Assembly (NCBI GenBank): GCA_947623455.1 | Contig: OX392530.1 | Location: 32,705,405-32,769,404, forward strand | Origin: Mimachlamys varia | Lineage: Eukaryota > Mollusca > Bivalvia > Pectinida > Pectinidae | Direction: 5' to 3' | DNA length: 64,000 nt | Shown: positions 49,940 to 59,121 of the stretch, piece by piece | Layout: every line of letters begins with the position of its first letter | How positions within the stretch are numbered: position 1 is the first letter of the stretch | Position numbers and translations under genes: made by a program | Notes under the pieces: model-generated | The model's database searches: none | Seen by the model: the letters and a program-made list of their open reading frames with translations, nothing else | Told to the model about the DNA's origin: nothing

Positions 49940-51180
49940 GTCCCGTCCTATAATCAATAAACGAGACATAATCTGTTATTTGTCCTAAAGATTATCCCGT
50001 TTCCTCATCTCTATTCCTGTTTTTTTTTGTCAGCGGCAAAGTTTCGACTTCGTTCATTTTTGGTTCAGATTTGGGAAGAATTTCTTAAAAACCAGATCAT
50101 TTTCACCAAAGTATGCTGCCTCTTAAGAAATCACTCGGAAAAATAGAGTTTTAGCATTTAAAAAATGCATTTGTTAATAATATACAACGTAGTTCAATGT
50201 CGTTTTGTGTATCATCAATATGACAAGTTAAATTCTCTGTAAAATGAACGAAAGAGCCATTTTGTTATCATGATTTGAATAGTATACTTACATTTGCAAA
50301 AACAAATGTGGTAACGTACACTATAGACTAGAGAAAGACATCTAGGATCTATGTCAAGCATTAGTCCTATTTCATATATACATGTACTTAAAAGTACCAG
50401 ATGGAAAAATAGACATAACGCTATAAAAAGGCGTTGAAATAAACATGTGAATAAAACAAAGATAATGACGTCATTCGTCTATTCTATTATGACGTCAAAA
50501 CTGAGGTTCAAATCAGATCGGCCCTGTCGGCACTCAAAGGTATAATGGCGTAAAATTCTTCCGGCACGCAAAGGGTTAAATACACTGTAGTATTTAGTGT
50601 ACAATATATGAATGTATAAAATGAAAAATCAAAATTCAATATATATGTAAAAATATCATCAATAAAAATGAATATTTACAGTCTGTTTGGAATTGATAGT
50701 ATATTGCCTATACATTTCTACGAATGCCTACTGAACTTTATTTTCCCATAAAATCAGTGGATCACGCGCCTATTGGCGCAGCGCGCAGTAATACACTCCG
50801 TTACGATTTGAACACGAGGCCGCGTCACTACTTTCCAGACTCGATCAATATCCTGCTGCGTAGTATGTGTTAATTTATTTAAGAAATAAATAAGAAGTAT
50901 TTTAATGGGTTTTTTTAAATACAATAACAGTAACAAAGACAGTATGTTTTGTTTATATATGAACTTATGTGAAAAAATAACAATAAAAAGATGTAATCTT
51001 TTGGAACTTTTTGTTTACTTGTCGACTAAAATTTCGCGGGAGTTCGTCACCTCATAAGGCGGCTGTTTCAACAGTCTACCGAAACCAAACGATACTGTTT
51101 GATTTCATCGCAATTAGTATCATAATATCTGATTAAAGAAATAATAACACTTGGGAATATAAGGTCTGGACAGTAAATAT
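49940..51180. other. Intergenic DNA inside E1 insertion
   Basis: Two TGACGTCA-type sites lie near 50467 and 50492. About 50520-50578 (CGGCCCTGTCGGCACTCAAA and CCGGCACGCAAAGGGTTAA) resembles the 40-bp minisatellite unit and may show what it arose from. No gene is supported; the 60-codon minus frame at 50754-50936 has no signature. Confidence 0.4.
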
Positions 51181-51337
51181 AAGGATTAAAGTTTCTTTCT
51201 GGTGGTTTTATCAAAGGATAAAGTTCAGTAGGATATCGATAGTTGTTTCATGGAACGCTTCGCGTTCCATTCCAACTATCGATATTCTACTGAACTTTAT
51301 CCTTTGATAAAACCACCAGAAAGAAACGTTAATCCTT
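51181..51337. mobile_element. Near-perfect hairpin MITE, about 76-bp arms
   Basis: The left arm AAGGATTAAAGTTTCTTTCT through ATCGATAGTTG pairs with the right arm over about 65 bp with two mismatches, and the centre ATGGAACGC-TTC-GCGTTCCAT continues the stem almost to a three-base loop. The high arm identity implies recent origin or recent arm conversion. It lies in the 3.3-kb insertion inside E1. No second copy was noticed in the window. Confidence 0.85.
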
Positions 51338-52142
51338 AAATAAACAGTTCAGATCATTGTTGAGATGTTTGTATACTGGGTATAATTTAAATCATATACA
51401 TGTACTATATATTTTTGGTCTCAGGGTCAATCTCTCAACAAAATTATGATACAACACTACAAAACAGAACAAAATAAGATGTAAATCTTATACAATTGTT
51501 TAGTTATCATTTTTTAATGAAATAGCTTCATATAAATATAATTACTCGGGGGGGGGGGGGCACAATTCTTCTACATTTTCTACTCTAAATAACTGGGTAA
51601 AACAATTTCTTTGTTTTTTTTTCGTTTCTTACAATATTCACAATAAATATATTCTTAATTTCCTATAATATTTAGATGGGAAACAACCAAGTTCACAATA
51701 TATACTATAGGATTCGATGTAGTGTTTTTTAACATAAGTATGTTAGATAAGATACTAGTTACATATATGATACAGACTATAGTTTACCTGTAATTAAATC
51801 ATATTGTTCTCTACCTGACACAAAATCTCACTTAGTATACACCCAACACCTTACCTGTATATAGAAAAATGCCAAATGTATGCTACGTGAGACGACACCA
51901 GGAAACGTGTTACTCAAATATATAGCAAGTAATTATAACTCTGGAAGGAGTGGGTGGGGGAGGGGGGGGGGCAACTAACAAAGTTGAAACTAACTGGTAA
52001 CAGTTGAGTATGTTGCGGTTATTATCCACTCTTTATAATTTTAAAATGTGTACTCTAGATCTGTAGTTAGATCTCGACTTTGAATGGAATATCGAGTGTA
52101 CTTTTTGAAATCTCCAGAACTCGCCGTCAAGCCACACAGTAC

Positions 52143-52167
52143 ATGTCACATACGTCCCTGATGTCAC
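52143..52167. mobile_element. Ultra-short insertion, 11 bp, with 7-bp duplication
   Basis: ATGTCAC (52143-52149) and ATGTCAC (52161-52167) flank ATACGTCCCTG, the right half of the CAGGGACGTATAT palindrome. The aligned site in E2 (about 62276-62282, reverse strand) has one diverged copy of the flank (ATGACAC) and no insertion. Confidence 0.6.
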
Positions 52168-53024
52168 TTTATTAAAAAAAAATCAAATTTTACTCTTCTT
52201 TTTAACATGACAAATGCTGTTGAAAAATTGAATGATATGTCTGTATCACATTTGATATTTTTTCATATTTCATTTTTAAAGATTAAATCCAATTAAGTAA
52301 TAATCTCATCTTATTTTCAAAAGATGTTCCAAGTTCATTTCTTGCCAGTAAAACATGGAGGGTTTCAAATGCCTAATCTCATATTTTCCTCAAACAGAAT
52401 TCGAAATAATTTGTTCTTGTTTTCTATTTCGATGTTTGTGACTGAAGACAGGTAACATCGGGATTTCGCTCATGATACTTTTATTCTAAAATATTCACGC
52501 TTACTTTTTTTCGTACTGCATTGACATACATATGTTTCAATGGATGGAAAACTATTACCTTTATCCACGCGTATTATTTCTCGAACATAAGGATAAAAGA
52601 AGTCGAAATGTTATACCCGTCAAAACATGTTATACAGGTCGAACACATAAGTAAAATTTATGTATTTTTATTTTTCAATATAGATTAAGTACATTGTACA
52701 TATTAAAAGGATTGTTTTATGATTCTATATGATGTAAATAAATGCAATAAAATATATCGTTTTCGAAGTTCTGAGTCTATACACGGATTTATAGATCATA
52801 TCTAAGCCCGTGGTCTATAGTTACATCAATACCCTTCCCTTGTTTTTTGAGGTTGTTTCTAAGTAGTTTGTATGTATACAGTCGACCAACATGCATACAT
52901 ATTTTTCGGTGTGCATTTTAACAGGTGCAGGCTGACAGGTGTTACGATCAGTTCCTGCTGATATGTGTATGCAATCAATGATGGCGACCATCAGTGAATA
53001 CACACGCCGTTTTAGCGGTACTTT

Positions 53025-53058
53025 ATGAAATCAGAGACGAATATGTCCCTGATGAAAT
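53025..53058. mobile_element. Ultra-short insertion, 20 bp, with 7-bp duplication
   Basis: ATGAAAT (53025-53031) and ATGAAAT (53052-53058), each followed by C, flank CAGAGACGAATATGTCCCTG, a shortened and mutated version of the palindrome. In E2 the aligned site (61234-61240, reverse strand) is a single uninterrupted ATGAAAT. Confidence 0.7.
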
Positions 53059-53156
53059 CAAATATGAGAAAATTAATACATAATCATATCTAATATTTGT
53101 TCTGAAATCTAACAGGTTTTCCACAAATTAATAACCTGTTAATTATGTTAGCGAAT

Positions 53157-53206
53157 CCGGTGGCAGGGACGTATATGTATATATGTATATACGTCCCTGC
53201 CGGTGG
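53157..53206. mobile_element. Ultra-short insertion, 36 bp, with 7-bp duplication
   Basis: CCGGTGG (53157-53163) and CCGGTGG (53200-53206) flank a 36-bp palindromic insert that starts CAGGGACGTATAT and ends ATATACGTCCCTG, giving 13-bp inverted ends around a TA-rich centre. The E2 counterpart (61135-61144, reverse strand GTCCGGCGG) has a single uninterrupted copy of the flank. Confidence 0.8.
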
Positions 53207-53709
53207 TAATTGATTTATTGTCGAGTGACCACGTGTGCCGCACACCTGTGGGACTCCCGACCCACCTCCCCACTAATTACTGCCCCCTGGGGCATACAAC
53301 ACCTTGCAACTATCAGGAGGGTCATTTATGAACTCTGTACAGCCTATAGATATAATCAGTGTCATCTTCTTGAATATAAGACTCTCTACAAATAAGAAGT
53401 CGTGATACGATTCATACTATTTTAATATAATGGCTACACAAGTCAGTGCGGTTACCGTTGTGACGTCACTTCCGCTCTTATGGCAAAATCGGTGATTTTC
53501 TGATTTGCGTTCAGGTATGAAATTTAGTAAAATGGTCAAAACTTCGTAACTTTGACAAAAAAAATGTTCTGTGATCATTATCTCACTTAATATATAACAA
53601 TCTTTCCATACACGAAATATGGTTCAGCACTACAGTTACCCTGTCCCGCCCAACACAGGGACTCGATATATATAATATAAACTATATTTTTTTTATTTTT
53701 TTAACGTTA

Positions 53710-53885
53710 TGCAACTAATATTTATCACTCCTGTTGGCCCAGATAACGGTCTTATTGTGGGAGTACCCGGAGAAAACCCACGTGGTCGGGCAGGTGACCC
53801 CATACCTTTTCACGTCCGATTGGGGAATCAAACCCCGGCTGCCTTGGTGAAAGGCAAATGCGTTATCCACTGCACCACCTAACAC
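53710..53885 (-). mobile_element. Most complete tRNA-derived SINE copy
   Basis: In minus-strand sense: GGTGGTGCAGTGGATAACGC (A box), anticodon stem-loop TGCCT-TTCACCA-AGGCA (anticodon CAC), B box GGGGTTTGATTCCCC, CGGACGTGAAAAGG, GTCACCTGCCCGACCACGTG, GGTTTTCTCCGGGTACTCCC, ACAATAAGACCGTTATCTGG, GCCAACAGGAGTGATAAATA. It lies about 70 bp beyond the end of E1 and serves as the reference for the truncated copies. Confidence 0.85.
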
Positions 53886-54222
53886 GATATATATGACTAG
53901 TTATAACGATAACACGAGCAGTTTATTGGTTTATAGTTCTGATGATATCACGTGTTCGATGAACTTGTTGAAGTCGCGGCTACAGTTGTATTGGATATTA
54001 GCACGTGCGTTCTGCCCGATGTGTCGATAAGAAATATTTTGTTGTCCTATGTCCACGTTCTCCTGGCTATCTCCCAGTCGTCGAGTGTGATTTCTTTCTT
54101 ATTTTCGTTATTTTCCTATATACAGATAAGATGGCGGGTGAATGAAATCTGCTCCCTGGGTAATATATTCCCTTAGTATATATTTCATCTTTACCAGTAT
54201 TCGTTACATCTCGACAATGATC

Positions 54223-54599
54223 TTAAAGGCCCAATATACGTAACTTTCGGCAAAACTTGAAGCGAAAATCAAGCCTAATAACTTATCATATTTATAGATT
54301 AAGTTAGGATTAAGTGATATCAGCAATATTCAAGATGAATTCTTTCTCGGTTACCGGTACAGCAGCATTTGAAACACGCTATTTGTAAACACGCGTCCAT
54401 TTCGAGCCGTCTTCTACCTTCGGTTTGTTGTTGAATTATTTTCAATTCTTTGGATTTTTTTGTCAAGAGGTTTTTGTTTGTTACCGCTCAGGTTTATTTC
54501 GTTTTAAGGCTTATTTTTGCATGGTTATCAACTGGATTTTTTTCAGAATTTTTCAGAATCATGAAAAATTTCCTGAAGTTACGTATATTGGGCCTTTAA
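54223..54599 (+). mobile_element. TTAA-flanked MITE, copy 3
   Basis: 377 bp including flanks, with TTAAAGGCCCAATATACGTA at one end and the inverted TACGTATATTGGGCCTTTAA at the other. The interior parallels the copies at 19.7 and 42.97 kb. The 69-codon frame inside (54425-54634) runs out of the element and is not conserved as protein in the other copies. Confidence 0.9.
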
Positions 54600-55401
54600 C
54601 TGTTTATTTATATTTGATGATTTTATTTACATAATTATATTTTGAATTTTGATTTTGTATCTTGTACTCATTTATATCACACTCTCTTAATAGCATGACC
54701 CTACTCAATCACACACTTCATTCTTTCATCTAAGTCCTTGTCTACAGCCAGTTGTATACTAGGTGAGACTAAACTGTCCCGGGGTGTCCAATAGTCGACA
54801 CTAATTGATGCCCCAGCATCAATTAAATGGGTCAGTGAACCGTGACAGAGGTTTGCGTACTCGTGAGGAATTTAAGATGACCATGATGAATAGCCACGGG
54901 GTACAATTATAACAGGGACGTATATATGTCACATATATCTATAAATGAGTTAATTGAGTACTGTAACATTTAATGTACATTATTGGACGACGTGTCTATT
55001 TATTATGTCACTCTCCAATGTGTATGTATGTATGTACCACGGAATTAGAAGCTATCTTAGTCCGTGGTATGTACCTATAAGCCTAAAAACTTTTTGTTTT
55101 ACTAATAAAAAATAGATCTATACGATGAAATTGCATTGATACAACACATGAGCTTTCTATATGACTTAATATACTACTCGAGAGATGCCTGATCTTTTAC
55201 AATCAGTTTATATTCGAAATGTACACAATGGTTCATCTGCCGATGAAGAATAATCGAGAATATCGCAGATTATTTCGCTTTCGACATCGATAACTTAAGA
55301 AAAACGAGAGTACGAGAAATATTAGCAGACTTGACCTGGTACAATATTGTACGTTTAGTCATAAATTGGAAATCTTGAATGATGACCACGCACCTGGTTA
55401 G
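54600..55401. other. Intergenic DNA, half-copy of the CAGGGACG motif
   Basis: At 54913 CAGGGACGTATATATGTCAC followed by ATATATCTATAAATG looks like one end of the ultra-short palindrome with a decayed second end. GATGCCCCAGCATC at about 54800 is a short palindrome. No gene was seen. Confidence 0.4.
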
Positions 55402-57117
55402 CGATTTTTAGCGCTAAAACTACGAGTAGTTTTGGCGTCTATTGCTGCCACTATTCTGTGACCTTTTGACCCATGTCATTTTTTCCCCTCCCGCTCCGGA
55501 AAAGCTTGAATAACTACCAATTGCATGATATATGAACTATTTGAAAGCCTGAACATTAAAGGAAATGATGTTCCCATGGTATTGTTGATAATTATGATGA
55601 CTTTAAGAATCTATATGCAATTTGTAACAAAGAAATCAATTTTTCACTCCCACAGCTCATTTAAATATTACGTCTCTGTTCTTAGTTTGACCCATCTGTG
55701 TATACATAACCTCTCGGTGTATAGCTACACACACCATATATAACCTCGGGCTCTCGCGATCGGTGCTATATATACACTCTTATGTACGGATCGTGGTATG
55801 TCCCAGACACATCGCTAACAGGTGCGTGTGTACTGTCATGGAATTTGTATTAAACTTTGATTATATAATCGCTTCATAGCCAACAGTCCTGCAGGCCCTG
55901 GTTTCATCAATATTCCTTAACTTAAGGAAATTCCTTAACTTAAAAATCTCCATAGGAAAGCATTACAGAATTTAAGGGGAAAATCCTTAGCTAAGGAACT
56001 TTCCTTAAATTCTGTAATGCTTTCCTGTGGAGAATTTTAAGTTAAGGAATTTCCTTAAGCTAAGGAACGTTGATGAAACCGGGGCCAGGTTTTGATTTGA
56101 TTTCTGACCGAAGGCCATCTTGGACATTTAGCTCACAGAATACCATCTTTCAGTTGATAATGCCTTTTCTTAAGAAGAAAAAAAGAAAGGAAAAAATCCA
56201 ACTTTTTTAAAAAAACAAATGAAGATAGTCTATGGTGGGTACCAAGATCCGTCTGGGACCTATCGTTTAATGTTCATACAGATATGTTTGACTTACTATG
56301 TATGTGCATACTTTAGTGTCTCTGATGCACGGAATATTCTTTATCCGATGTCTTAAATGTTTATAAGACTTAATAGTTTATATATATGTTCTAAAGTTAA
56401 TGTCGCATTTGGTTTTCTACAAACGACATCATATCTTAAATCTTTTATGAGATATACATGTACATATGTATGATATAGAATGAAATGAAACGAAATGTTT
56501 AAATTGCTACATTACATCCGTTTTCATTAATCGTATTTTTAGGAGGTTGGTATGATATGTCTACTTCATAATGCAAACTGTTATTACCTTACAAACAAAC
56601 ATTTTATCATCAAAACAAACCAGTATATGTCGTTTCAACTTTGAGCTGCCATTGCTCCCGTAATTAATCCTCATTTTGCATTTCCAAGTGGATCTCAGGT
56701 GTGATTTTTTGCTAAAATTGTTTTAAGTTTTGCTGGGAAGGTTTATGAAATAAAGCTTCATTTTGTGTCTAACAAACTAATACCGTTTATTTCAATGCAT
56801 ATATTAAAAGAAACACATTCGCTTCCCTGTAAATTGATCAATATTCATTTCAAAATTTAAAAAAATTGTATTCAAATTGTAAAAGCACTGCACTAAATTG
56901 TACATGTACATTGAAAACAACTCGTCAATCTAAACAATTTGCGTGTAAATTATGTTTACTCTAAATACTTACTAACCTAATCCCTATTCTGAAACCTTCT
57001 GATATCGAAACTTAGTAACCCACACAATAAAATCACTTCAATAGCTGTTAAAAAATACATAATTTTGTTAGAAGTTTTAGCGTTTCAGTACTTTCAGTAC
57101 TTTGATTTTAGAAGTGC
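55402..57117 (+). repeat. Family B repeat, copy B
   Basis: It matches 43453-45215 in reverse complement at both outer parts: 55402-55890 (GCGCTAAAACTACGAGTAGT, GTGACCTTTTGACCCATGTC, ATTTAAATATTACGTCTCTG) and 56555-57115 (ATGCAAACTGTTATTACCTT, GCATTTCCAAGTGGATCTCA, CTTTCAGTACTTTGATTTTA). It is interrupted by a palindromic MITE at 55894-56088. Frames inside (62-72 codons) are not conserved between copies. Confidence 0.7.
55894..56088. mobile_element. Palindromic foldback MITE, copy 2
   Basis: The left end GGCCCTGGTTTCATCAATAT and the inverted right end GATGAAACCGGGGCC are joined by segments of type CTTAAGGAAATTCCTTAA and CTCCATAGGAAAGCATTACA / GTAATGCTTTCCTGTGGAG, so the whole 195 bp can fold on itself. 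Family B copy A has no such sequence at the aligned point (about 44789: CAACGACCCTGATTTGG), so this is an insertion into an existing repeat. Confidence 0.85.
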
Positions 57118-57655
57118 TGGCTAAAAGGATCGGGAATTGTTTATTGCATGTAATATTTGTATGCAGATTAAATGGCACTTGTTTTGGGGAAGTATAGGGA
57201 TCTACTTTACCAGGCATCACGTGTCCCAAGTATGGTACCCTGCTGTTCTTGTCTTTTTTTACTCGTACCATATAACACACTATAAATGCGTATTAGCAAG
57301 TATAAAAACTACAACCTTCTGCTGATTTAGCAATTGCTGTAAATTGTGTGAAGCAATACAGATCTAGTTATATGTACTAATCAGAGATATATTATAGAAG
57401 TTTTATACATTAATGTCTTAGACAAGTGTTACGAAACGTGACGGCATATAGAACCTGACGTAGGCATTCAAATCAAATAGATCCGTCACAACGTGACGTT
57501 TAATCGGGTACCAGGGGCTGGAATTATATTTAAGAAATTATCATTGTGATAAATAGTACATTTCGTACATGCACACGTTTCTTATTTAATACAAACATCC
57601 CGACTTGGGAAATAAACAATATTTTACAACAAGGAGCAGAAATGAAACTAGTGAA
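57118..57655. other. Intergenic DNA, nothing recognised
   Basis: Overlapping 62- and 67-codon frames on opposite strands have no signature. No repeats or RNA boxes were seen. Confidence 0.4.
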
Positions 57656-57738
57656 GCGAGCCGGGCGCGAACCCGAGACCTCTAGATTATGCCTCTAGAT
57701 TATGGAGTCGGGACGTTACCACCAGGCCAAATGGTCCG
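57656..57738 (-). other. tRNA-like sequence with a 13-bp internal duplication
   Basis: In minus-strand sense: CCATTTGGCCTGGTGGTAAC (A-box-like), GTCCCGACTCCATAATCTAG, a tandem 13-bp duplication (CATAATCTAGAGG twice), then TCTCGGGTTCGCGCCCGGCT (B box GGGTTCGCGCC in a paired CCGGG arm). The duplication falls in the anticodon/variable region, so a working tRNA is unlikely. It is either a SINE head or a tRNA pseudogene. It differs in sequence from the Val-CAC-like SINE heads. Confidence 0.5.
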
Positions 57739-57739
57739 A

Positions 57740-58732
57740 ACCAGCTGACCTGGTTCGTAATTCCCTGATATTGTTATGCAAGGTCGCGTCTCCACATAAC
57801 ACAAGATGTACAAATATATGATTCGATTGTATTTATTATTACAAACACATTGTTCACTCCTCAAACCATTTTACACCCACGTACCATTCTGCTTTTGATC
57901 TAACATGAAGGACAAGGTACAAAAAGTTGAAAATTGAATAAGAGAAATACAGTATATGTCTCTGTTGAATCTTAAAGATATTGGAATGAAGGTCCCATTC
58001 GTTTGACTTTGTTCATAATAATGACTTATATTAGGAATTTAATTTCATTTTGAATTGAATGCTTACATCAACATCTCTATTTCCTAACTTATAACGCAGA
58101 CAAAAGGAGATATCGCCCCTGGTTATATCAGGAGTGGCGGTTTACTGAATTGTAAATAATAGGGTTCTTTTCTTTGGAATATATGGAAGTACATTACTTA
58201 ATACTTTAAACAAACGATACACAATGACAAAATCTCAAATCTCGATAACATGAGATTCCTCATTTTACAATTAAAACCACAAGAACCTGACAATTTGCTA
58301 CAGATATATACAGTTTGACATCAAGTAAGGTTTTAAGAGTAATAAGATGATTTTTGGGTTTAGATAATTTTACGGACCCCCCTCCCACCCAATCTACTCA
58401 ATGTCAATTAGATAGTCAGGGACGTATATGTGACATATACTCGTCCATGATATATTGAAAGATCGACCCTACCTAATGACTAGTGAAGTACCGGTGGGGA
58501 ATGTTGACTCCCTGCTGAGCTAATTATTACAAAGGCGGTCACGGTCATCGTAACTAACTCGCCGATTACAGAATACATTACTGTAATAGGAAGCTCATTT
58601 CACACATATATATTTATTATTTACTGACAGAAACTCAAGCAACTGTGGTTAGATTTTGCATTGTGAATTTTGTAAAATTAGCAAAAAAGTTATTAACATG
58701 TTGTCAACTAAAATCATAGATTTTAAAGTTAT
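57740..58732. other. Intergenic DNA with a degraded CAGGGACG palindrome
   Basis: At 58417-58449 CAGGGACGTATATGTGACAT then ATACTCGTCCATG is a 33-bp relative of the ultra-short palindromes; no flanking duplication is visible. The rest is AT-rich without a supported gene. Confidence 0.45.
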
Positions 58733-58942
58733 ACAGTAACTGCACTGTATGCTGAACCATCTTTCGTGAATGGAAAGATTGGTAATAATAAGTGAGATAA
58801 TTCTGACCAAAGTGTATGCCCCAGGGTCTATTATTGGTGGTGGAGGGAGCGCGGGGGTAGAGGTAGAGAACCAGCCCACAGGTGATCCACACGTGGTCAC
58901 TCGAGCATAAATCAATAACAGTAACTGTACCACCGGATTCAA
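58733..58942 (+). mobile_element. E3: partial copy of the E1/E2 element end
   Basis: GTAACTGCACTGTATGCTGA, then GAATGGAAAGATTGGTAATA, GTGAGATAATTCT, TGCCCCAGGG, CCACAGGTG and GTGGTCACTCGA match the outer end of E2 (60684-61145) in the same order, but the segment holding TGACGTCA (about 240 bp) is deleted. Homology stops at about 58942. Confidence 0.7.
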
Positions 58943-59020
58943 TAAGCTGCGGACATATAGGAAATATAAGAAGGATTTAGACCAAAAAATTCACTTTTTG
59001 TGCGAGTGTTCTTTTTACAT

Positions 59021-59090
59021 GCGCTGGCCTTTCGCGGTCATTGGATGGGGGTCTTCCTCTACATATGGGCATCTAATGACAGCAGTTATA
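59021..59090. repeat. Decayed relative of the 32.9-kb hairpin
   Basis: GCGCTGGCCTTTCGCGGTCA, TTGGATGGGGGTCTTCCT and GGGCATCTAATGACAGCA parallel the stem-loop-stem of the perfect hairpin at 32890-32987, including the loop start GGTCTTCCT. The stem is now imperfect. Confidence 0.6.
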
Positions 59091-59121
59091 TTATTATAAA
59101 TGACACTTGGATGATCAACCT

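Larger units (their letters stand above)
41757..53640. mobile_element. E1: interrupted copy of a terminal-inverted-repeat element
   Basis: The ends are AGAGTAACTGTAGTGCAAAT (41757) and, inverted, AGCACTACAGTTAC (53640). Three blocks match the compact sister copy E2 in reverse orientation: 41757-42152 to 62712-63137, 48476-48621 to 62520-62697, and 51893-53640 to 60684-62520. The sequence between the blocks is inserted: about 6.3 kb at 42153-48475 and about 3.3 kb at 48622-51892. The core is about 2.4 kb and shows no transposase-like frame, so the element is probably non-autonomous. TGACGTCA occurs near both ends (41949 and 53461). No convincing target duplication was found, so the superfamily is open. 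Confidence 0.7.

Noticed and set aside
53157..53206. The 36-bp palindrome as a chance TA-rich hairpin
   Set aside because: The duplicated CCGGTGG flanks, the empty site in E2 and further copies with the same CAGGGACG end make a chance palindrome unlikely.
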